From NCBI GenBank assembly GCA_934631025.1, contig CAKTXR010000032.1:1-28792 (forward strand): a stretch of 28,792 nucleotides of DNA, read 5' to 3'. Position numbers and translations under genes: made by a program. The stretch comes from an uncultured Clostridia bacterium (GTDB taxonomy: Bacteria; Bacillota; Clostridia; Christensenellales; Aristaeellaceae). Under the pieces are notes generated by a model that was not told the DNA's origin, made no database searches, and was given only the letters and a program-made list of their open reading frames with translations. Within the stretch, counting starts at the first letter, position 1; each line of letters opens with the position of its first letter. Of this stretch, positions 23,639-28,792 are shown one piece after another.

Positions 23639-23684
23639 GATAAAAAACGCCTCCCTGCATGATATGAAAGTTTTTCGCCGCCGG

Positions 23685-24830
23685 TTATTTTGAATTCCGA
23701 CGCGCTTCAATGCGCCGCGTCAGCCGCTCTCTGCGCTTTTGCAATGCGGCTCTTTCCTCGTCGTCCGCGGCCAGCTCGAGCGCCCGCTCGGTCAGGCGCA
23801 GCGCTTCCTCGGGGTCGTGGCGGCTGTGCTCATAGAGCTTGGCCAGCTCCACATAGGGAAATATTCCCATCTGCCGCCGGTCGATCATGTCGCGCCAGAC
23901 CGATTCGGCGCGGAGCATATCCCCGCCCGAGCGCAGCATGAGCGAGAGCTGCCGGTTGGCGCTGCCCGCGACATGGCGTTCGCGTAGACGCTCAATGGTG
24001 CTCAGCGGGCGCTCTTTGGCGGCCAGTCGGTAGCAGGTTTCCGCACTGTCCCGTTCACCCTGTTTTTGCAGCGTGCGTCCCAGCGAGAATACGTCCAGCA
24101 TGCTGGTCTGCTCGAGCGGCGCGGCGTAGCTGCCGGCCAGGCGCACGAGCAGCGTGCCCAGCGACACGATGTCCTGCCGGTTGTGATCGACGACGTCCTC
24201 AAGCAGCGTCATGTCGCCGGTCTTGAGGAAGGAAAAGTAGCGCTTGGGCACCTCCGCGCCGGGAATATCATGATCGCGGTGCAGCCCCAGCTCGGTTTCC
24301 TCGATATGGCCGAGCGAGCAGTCCTTCAGGCGCAGCTTCCAGACGCGCCGCGCCGGATGGATAAGATCGAGATGCGGCTTGCCGGCGGTGGGATCGTCCA
24401 TGCGGCACATGGTGAAGCGCGAGCGGAGCAGCGGCACGTCGAACGAGCGGCCGTTGAACGTGACGAGCGTCTGCGCGTCTCGGATCATCGGCGCGATCTT
24501 TTCGAGCAGCAGCACCTCCGCGCCGTAATTGGACATCATGTACTGATATACGACGAAGCGGTCGTCCTCGACGCGGCCCAGCCCGACCAGAAAGGCCACC
24601 GTGCCCGCGCCGCCGGACAGGCCGGTCGTCTCCGTATCGAGGAACAGCGCGCGCCGCGCGTCGAACGGTTCGTCGAACGCCATGCGTTTAACGCCCTCGG
24701 CCGGAAGGGAAAACAGCGCGCCTTCCGCGGCCGTCTCGCTGCGGTATTCCATCAGGACGGGCTTTTGCACAGGCTTTTTGGGCGCGGAGGAGGAGAGCGC
24801 GTTCAGCCTGTTCTTCAGCGACGAAGCCAT
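23685..24830 (-). CDS. YprB-like RNase H-fold exonuclease with TPR-like C-terminus
   Basis: This 381-residue protein carries a DEDD-type 3'-5' exonuclease domain at residues about 55-230. Exo I is LFLDTETTGLSGGAGTVAFL, Exo II is TLVTFNGRSFDVPLL, and Exo III is VDHNRQDIVSLG, so the catalytic acids are all present. The C-terminal third is helical (LGRTLQKQGERDSAETCYRL; PEEALRLTERALELA), as in the YprB family of Firmicutes. Substrate DNA or RNA is not known. GGAGG precedes the ATG, and the promoter at 24896-24924 drives it together with the TPR gene. Confidence 0.9.
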   Translation of the reverse strand: MASSLKNRLNALSSSAPKKPVQKPVLMEYRSETAAEGALFSLPAEGVKRMAFDEPFDARRALFLDTETTGLSGGAGTVAFLVGLGRVEDDRFVVYQYMMSNYGAEVLLLEKIAPMIRDAQTLVTFNGRSFDVPLLRSRFTMCRMDDPTAGKPHLDLIHPARRVWKLRLKDCSLGHIEETELGLHRDHDIPGAEVPKRYFSFLKTGDMTLLEDVVDHNRQDIVSLGTLLVRLAGSYAAPLEQTSMLDVFSLGRTLQKQGERDSAETCYRLAAKERPLSTIERLRERHVAGSANRQLSLMLRSGGDMLRAESVWRDMIDRRQMGIFPYVELAKLYEHSRHDPEEALRLTERALELAADDEERAALQKRRERLTRRIEARRNSK

Positions 24831-24895
24831 GCCGATCCCCCTCCTTCCGGCGATATTTCATGATAGCGCGGAGCCTGAAAATCCATGCTGCACTT

Positions 24896-24924
24896 ATTGT
24901 AAAATGCCGCGCCCGATTTGTCAA
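24896..24924 (-). promoter_or_regulatory. sigma-A promoter of the YprB/TPR operon
   Basis: On the minus strand TTGACA (24919-24924) and TACAAT (24896-24901) are separated by 17 bases, about 65 bases before the start codon. Confidence 0.85.
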
Positions 24925-25007
24925 TCGAATCCATGAAAACAGACGGAAAAGACGCGGGATTCCCGATTCCCCGCCGCGCGTTCGACGCATGATTCCCATA
25001 CAAAATC

Positions 25008-25031
25008 GGGCCTGCCGGGGAAGGCAGACCC
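25008..25031 (-). terminator. terminator after the Cys-rich gene
   Basis: A 9-base stem with one mismatch (GGGTCTGCC against GGCAGGCCC) is followed by GATTTTG on the minus strand. It separates the Cys-rich gene from the YprB promoter. Confidence 0.65.
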
Positions 25032-25087
25032 TTTATATGAACGCCCCTGCCGGATCCTCTATTGGATCGGACAGTGCGGGGCGGGCG

Positions 25088-25334
25088 TCAGGTGGTGCGG
25101 GTCATCGCGCAGCCGCAGCGGGGGCACTGCGTCGCCGTTCCCGCGCAGGTGGTGCCGCAGGAGGAGCAGGTGCTGGTGCAGCTCGAGCAGCTGCCGCAGG
25201 CGCGGCCCAGCCCGTTCACGCAGGCGCGGTTGCAGGAGCAGCCGGTGTTCGCGCTCGCGGTCGTCGCTTCCTCGCACGCCGCCTTCGGGAAGAGCGGGAG
25301 GGAGAAAAATTCTTTCCACCCTGAATGATACCAA
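25088..25334 (-). pseudogene. Cys-rich small protein gene, probable one-base frameshift
   Basis: The last 70 codons in one frame encode a striking Cys-rich tail: TGCSCNRACVNGLGRACGSC, then SSCTSTCSSCGTTC, ending QCPRCGCAM. There are 14 cysteines, with good codon use. No start codon with a ribosome site exists in that frame. A TTG at 25334 with GGAGG seven bases upstream opens a different frame (MVSFRVERIF), and it would join the Cys-rich frame if the five-A run at 25305-25309 were one base shorter, giving a sensible N-terminus. It could be a true inactivation, an assembly error, or a gene cut by the neighbouring island, since base composition changes near 25310. The function is unknown; metal binding or a modified peptide are possible. 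Confidence 0.45.
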
Positions 25335-25338
25335 CGAT

Positions 25339-25368
25339 AAACCTCCGTCCAAATAATGACGGAGGTTT
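25339..25368 (-). promoter_or_regulatory. perfect hairpin covering the Cys-rich gene's ribosome site
   Basis: Arms AAACCTCCGTC (25339-25349) and its complement (25358-25368) enclose an 8-base loop. On the minus strand the 3' arm contains the GGAGG of the candidate TTG start, and the stem ends four bases before that start. It may block translation, or simply act as a two-way terminator, since it has A and T ends. Confidence 0.6.
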
Positions 25369-25418
25369 GGAATATAAGTTTAGGTGTAGAATTCCAGCAT
25401 AAGCGCCCATTAGCAGAG

Positions 25419-25466
25419 AAAGGGATGTCATGTTCTGACTCGGTTGGTTGGATGCGACATCCCTTT
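25419..25466 (-). terminator. hairpin just after the OLD-family gene
   Basis: Perfect 11-base arms (AAAGGGATGTC and its complement) flank a 26-base loop, and TTTCTCTG follows on the minus strand. It begins 15 bases past the stop, so it most likely ends the recombinase/nuclease transcript. The long loop is unusual. The rest of 25369-25481 holds nothing else I can name. Confidence 0.5.
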
Positions 25467-25481
25467 ATAAGTTTGCAATGG

Positions 25482-26852
25482 CTACTCAAATGCGCTCTTT
25501 ATACCGTTAAATATCTCAAGAACGTCGCTTTTGTATTCTGGTTTTATCTTCCCCCGTTCCGTTGCAATACCGATCTTAGATTGTATGGTACGATTACTCT
25601 TGTCGCGTATATCGTCAGTGGGCAATACAAAAAACTTGTAGTCGGTTCTTGAAAATTCCTGCTTCAGCTCGTCGAATAGATCTCGTTTATCTCCATCAAG
25701 AATTGCCGCAACATGATGATAACCCATATCTCTAAACAGGGTTAAAAAGGCACGCATTTTAGGTGCTCCGCCAACGCCCCAACCGAAAAAGTCACCATTT
25801 ATTGAACACTTCAATTCTTCTTGGATTTTTTTGAAAATTACGACATCTTCCTGACCTTCAACTAAAATGATGCGATCTTCTAAAAAGAACACTTCATTTG
25901 CTTCCAGACCGAGTGTGTGAGGGTTGTTTAGGTCTCTAGTGATGCCACCAAAGTGTGAACGACAGTCCTCTGATAGGCAATAGCATTTCGAATCGGTCCC
26001 CTCTTTTACGATCCTGACAAGCTGTGCTCCATTGATAATTGCTTCCCAGCTTATAAAGTAAGGAGAATGAGTGCAAATCACAATTTGCCGTGTTTTCGCA
26101 TATTCCATAAGGAGACTCATTAATTTCTTTTGCAATGAAGGGTGAACCGATAGCTCTGGCTCATCTATAACAATGGTGGATCCATCCATCGCATCGAATA
26201 GAGCGGCGCATATGGTAAAAATACTCCAAATGCCGTCGCCGACGCCTTCACTGCTATGAGTGACAGCATCCTTTGAATATTTTATGTAATAATACCCACT
26301 GTCTCGTTGCTCGACTGCCCACTTAAAATCAGTGCCAAGAATGCGTACGATTAAATTGTCAAACTCTGTTTTGCGCTGTTCAATTTGAAATATTCGAGCA
26401 CTAAAAGACTCGAGTGAATGTTCTCGTTGGTTTTCCAGTTTTTGCGCATAGCGGATATATTGGCTTCTATCCATATGTTCTTTTCTAAATTCAAAACTTA
26501 CGGCTCTTCTTGAAGGCAAAATGTAGTTTTCCGAATCGATATGTCCCGTCTTTTTAGTAGAACTGCCACCTCCTGGCATAGATTCGATACGGGCAGTATT
26601 TCCGGAACTGTCCTTTATTTGTAGCTGGACGATTCCGCCAGTTTTTATATTTCTTCGGCCTTCTGAGAACGAAGGACTTTCAGAATCATTAAATGCACGA
26701 ATTGCTTCAATGACTGTTGTTTTTCCTGCATTGTTTGCGCCGGTGATAATTGTAAGGCCGCTTCCTGATTTCTGCTTATTTGGAATTGCGAACGAAATGG
26801 TTTGTTTGAGACCAAAACCACGAAAGCCGGAAATCTGCAATTCTTTTATCAT
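25482..26852 (-). CDS. OLD-family ATP-dependent nuclease (AAA ATPase plus TOPRIM)
   Basis: This 456-residue protein combines an ABC-type ATPase with a nuclease domain. Visible motifs are Walker A GANNAGKTT (residues 38-46), a signature-like SSEGVGDGIWSIF, Walker B IVIDEPELSVHPSLQKK (D230/E231) and an H-loop CTHSPYF. A C-terminal TOPRIM domain follows, with the acidic E332 (ILVEGQEDV) and the DGD pair at 386-388 (AILDGDKRD). OLD proteins are mostly anti-phage nucleases. The ATG at 26852, with AGGGAG before it, gives the usual N-terminus MIKELQISGFRGF; an ATG at 26879 overlapping the recombinase stop (TAATG) is possible. The gene is clearly more AT-rich than everything around it, so it was recently acquired. 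No GajB-type helicase is seen in the window. Confidence 0.88.
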   Translation of the reverse strand: MIKELQISGFRGFGLKQTISFAIPNKQKSGSGLTIITGANNAGKTTVIEAIRAFNDSESPSFSEGRRNIKTGGIVQLQIKDSSGNTARIESMPGGGSSTKKTGHIDSENYILPSRRAVSFEFRKEHMDRSQYIRYAQKLENQREHSLESFSARIFQIEQRKTEFDNLIVRILGTDFKWAVEQRDSGYYYIKYSKDAVTHSSEGVGDGIWSIFTICAALFDAMDGSTIVIDEPELSVHPSLQKKLMSLLMEYAKTRQIVICTHSPYFISWEAIINGAQLVRIVKEGTDSKCYCLSEDCRSHFGGITRDLNNPHTLGLEANEVFFLEDRIILVEGQEDVVIFKKIQEELKCSINGDFFGWGVGGAPKMRAFLTLFRDMGYHHVAAILDGDKRDLFDELKQEFSRTDYKFFVLPTDDIRDKSNRTIQSKIGIATERGKIKPEYKSDVLEIFNGIKSAFE

Positions 26853-26878
26853 CTTGCGTTTCTCCCTTCTGGTCCTCA

Positions 26879-28402
26879 TTATACCTTCGGATACATCATC
26901 ATCTCCAAAAACGCGCTGGGGTCGTCCGCGCGGGTGCAGCGGCGCGTCTTGCGATAGATGATGTGGTCGATCACGCGCTTCAGCAGCGTGTTCAGCTCGG
27001 CCGCGCCGGACGCGTCCCACACGTCGAGGATGTGCAGAATGTCCTCGCGCATCGCGATGATCGCGGCGATCGGGTCGCGGCGGCTGTCCAGCTCGGCCAG
27101 CTCTTCGCGGGCGGCGGTCAGGCGCGGCTTGAGCTTGGCCATGCGCTGGAGGTAGGTCTGCGTGTCGTATACGCCGGTTTCGAGCAGGTCCTGGAGCCGC
27201 TCCTGCTGGATCTCCAGCGCGCTCAGGGCCGCGCGGGCCGCGTCCAGCTGCTGCGCGGTCGAGGGCAGAACGTCCGTAAGATCGGCGGCGTCCTCGGGCC
27301 GGTCGCCGAGCGTCGCCCAGCGCTCGAGCACGGACTTGACCGTGCCCAGGACGTAGGACGCGTCGACGCCGCTCGTCGGGCAGCCGTGCGTCACGCAGCG
27401 GTAGGCGGTGCTGGCCCTGCGGTGATAGAGCGGCGTTATGACCATCGCGCGGCCACATTCGCCGCAGACGAGCAGGCCGGCGAGCGGGTTTCGAAGGTCG
27501 CTCCCGCGATGGCAGCGCACCTCGGCGTGACCGGCCAGACGCGTCTGCACTGCGTCCCACTGCGCCTGCGTGATCAGCGCGGGATGCAGGCCGTCGCAGA
27601 TCATGCACTCGTCCGAGCGCGGCCGGCTCTTGACCTCCACGCCGTCGACGATGGCCGACTGCTGGCGGCGGTAGTTCCAGCGCACCTTGCCCAGATAGAC
27701 GGGATTGCGCAGCATCGTGCCGACGGCGGACATATCGAATAGCCGGCCGGAGAGCGTGCGAAAGCCCATGTCGTTGAGCCGGTTGGCGATGATCTGCTTG
27801 CCCGCGTCGGACGCGCCGTAGAGATCGTAGACCATGCGCACGGCCTCGGCCTCGGCGGGATCAGGCTCGAGCGTCCAGCGCCGGGTGTTGTCCACGCGCA
27901 CGCGCCGGTAGCCGAACGGCGCCTTGGGCGACTGCCAGTAGCCGGCCTGTGCGGAAGCCACGCGCCCCGCCCACATACGCCGCTTGATGTGGCGATACTC
28001 GAACCGCGCGAACTGCTGCTCGAACTCGAGATGCTCCTCGTCCGATTCGGACGCGCGCGGATCGTAGTCCTTGTAGGGCGTGATGATGCGCGCGCCGGTG
28101 TACTTGAACGTCTTGAGGATGCGCGCCTGATCGGAGCCGTCGCCGCGGCCGAGCCGGTCGATGTCGTTGCACAATACGCCCTCCCAGCGGCCGCGCTCGA
28201 GATCGCGCAGAAGCCGCTGCATCTCGGGCCGGTCGGCGATGGTGTCGCCCGAGAGCACCTCGGCGTAGATTTCGCCGATGGGCAGGCCGCGGCGCTCGGC
28301 CAGCTCGATCAGCCGCTTCCGGTGAACGGCCAGCGTCTCGCCCTCGCCGCGCGCTTCCGCTTCGAGGTCGGCGCGGGATTTGCGCAGATAGATGCAGTAC
28401 AT
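26879..28402 (-). CDS. large serine recombinase (site-specific integrase/resolvase family)
   Basis: This 507-residue recombinase cuts and rejoins DNA through a serine-DNA link. The catalytic domain starts at once (YLRKSRAD, Ser9 as nucleophile, with the conserved R7) and continues with YAEVLSGDTIADRPEMQRLL and the CNDIDRLGRG block. The recombinase domain (APFGYRRVRVD to MLRNPVYLGKVRW) is followed by a zinc ribbon (VCGECGRAM at about 312-318, then YRCVTHGC) and a coiled coil rich in Leu/Glu/Arg. The protein looks complete. AAAGGAG precedes the ATG. The GIY-YIG gene upstream ends 30 bases before it, and the OLD-type gene is start-coupled behind it. It probably moved this island; att sites were not identified. 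Confidence 0.93.
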   Translation of the reverse strand: MYCIYLRKSRADLEAEARGEGETLAVHRKRLIELAERRGLPIGEIYAEVLSGDTIADRPEMQRLLRDLERGRWEGVLCNDIDRLGRGDGSDQARILKTFKYTGARIITPYKDYDPRASESDEEHLEFEQQFARFEYRHIKRRMWAGRVASAQAGYWQSPKAPFGYRRVRVDNTRRWTLEPDPAEAEAVRMVYDLYGASDAGKQIIANRLNDMGFRTLSGRLFDMSAVGTMLRNPVYLGKVRWNYRRQQSAIVDGVEVKSRPRSDECMICDGLHPALITQAQWDAVQTRLAGHAEVRCHRGSDLRNPLAGLLVCGECGRAMVITPLYHRRASTAYRCVTHGCPTSGVDASYVLGTVKSVLERWATLGDRPEDAADLTDVLPSTAQQLDAARAALSALEIQQERLQDLLETGVYDTQTYLQRMAKLKPRLTAAREELAELDSRRDPIAAIIAMREDILHILDVWDASGAAELNTLLKRVIDHIIYRKTRRCTRADDPSAFLEMMMYPKV

Positions 28403-28432
28403 GGGGACTCCTTTCGCGGCGTGCGGTTCTCG

Positions 28433-28792
28433 TTATGATGCGGCTTCGTCCTCATCCGCGCCCGATTCGGGTACAAGCTCCGGGGCCGGCGCGGCCATCG
28501 AGAGACTCTGCCTGTACTGATCGGCCAGCGCGGTCTCCATAAAGGGCGCGGTGGGGTCGATCTGCTCGACCATCGCTCTGATTTCGTCGATGGAGACATT
28601 GAAGAATTCCTTGCGCAGATTGATTTTGTTCACACGGCGGTCGTTGAGCGCCCTGTGGAGCTGATTCTCGAGCGAAACAGCGTCCTCGCTGAAGATAAAG
28701 CTGTGTACGTCGAACGGGAAGGGCACGCTGGCGTTGCTCAGCTCGTCGATGCGCTCCTGCGGCTCGAGCCGGCGCGTCATGCCGACCTTGTA
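28433..28792 (-). CDS. C-terminal part of a DUF4041/T5orf172-type GIY-YIG protein, cut by the window edge
   Basis: The frame runs to the last base and gives 119 residues of the C-terminal end. The sequence YKVGMTRRLEPQERIDELSN, then ASVPFPFDVHSFIFSEDA, then LENQLHRALNDRRVNKIN and RKEFFNV, is the second half of the GIY-YIG fold found in T5orf172/DUF4041 proteins, common in phages and mobile elements and presumed to be nucleases. The GIY and YIG strands are beyond the window. It lies 30 bases before the recombinase gene on the same strand and is probably part of the same transcript. The internal ATG at 28780 is not the start. Confidence 0.85.
   Translation of the reverse strand, partial: YKVGMTRRLEPQERIDELSNASVPFPFDVHSFIFSEDAVSLENQLHRALNDRRVNKINLRKEFFNVSIDEIRAMVEQIDPTAPFMETALADQYRQSLSMAAPAPELVPESGADEDEAAS

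Noticed and set aside
25059..25352. 97-codon minus-strand frame over the Cys-rich gene
   Set aside because: Beyond the first ten codons it is a Leu/Arg/His-rich off-frame reading of the Cys-rich segment; only its TTG start region may be real.
25482..26852. Complete Gabija system
   Set aside because: The OLD-type protein resembles GajA in domain order, but no UvrD-like helicase gene follows; the next gene downstream is the Cys-rich one.

Overview
The window reads as chromosomal DNA of a fairly GC-rich member of the Clostridia (Bacillota). The evidence is a tRNA-controlled T-box leader before a type-2 ileS, AGGAGG-type ribosome sites with several TTG/GTG starts, consensus sigma-A promoters (TTGACA/TATAAT with 17-base spacers), and a Firmicutes-style XpaC-TelA-LemA-TPM operon. 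I would not name a genus from sequence alone.

Left, 1-6590 (minus strand): the distal tail module of a siphovirus-like prophage. In transcription order it holds the last 48 codons of a tape-measure gene, a Dit-type distal tail protein, a large Tal-type tail-tip protein with an SH3 insert and a run of 30-residue repeats, a fibre/receptor-binding protein, a second fibre-like protein, and the start of one more gene at the window edge. The structural genes upstream of the tape-measure 3' end are gone. The broken gene abuts the 3' half of a yolD-like gene on the other strand. About 300 bases further on, a second scar joins an unidentified minus-strand gene end to the 3' end of an S24/LexA-like repressor gene. 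An orphan HipA-like kinase gene follows.

Centre, 8350-15340: a tRNA-Glu(CTC)/tRNA-Gln(CTG) pair with consensus promoter and terminator, a 45-residue zinc-ribbon gene, then the ileS promoter, T-box leader and ileS. After a strong terminator comes an overlapping pair (PnuC-like transporter and a cytoplasmic BNR/sialidase-like protein), divergent from a cupin/AraC regulator.

Right-centre, 15344-24830 (minus strand): a TSUP permease-MBOAT acyltransferase-DHHW run that looks like a surface-polymer O-acetylation set; the membrane-stress-type operon xpaC-telA-lemA-TPM with a glycine-rich microprotein downstream; and a YprB-like exonuclease with a TPR protein. A perfect 28-base tandem duplication lies between xpaC and telA.

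Right end, 24930-28792: a Cys-rich small gene, probably frameshifted, whose ribosome site lies in a perfect hairpin, followed by an acquired-looking set: an AT-rich OLD-family ATPase/TOPRIM nuclease gene start-coupled to a large serine recombinase gene, and the C-terminal half of a DUF4041/T5orf172 GIY-YIG protein running off the window. The OLD nuclease beside a recombinase, and the prophage deletion scars, are the parts most worth following up. I do not see a complete new multi-gene system that can be proved from sequence alone.
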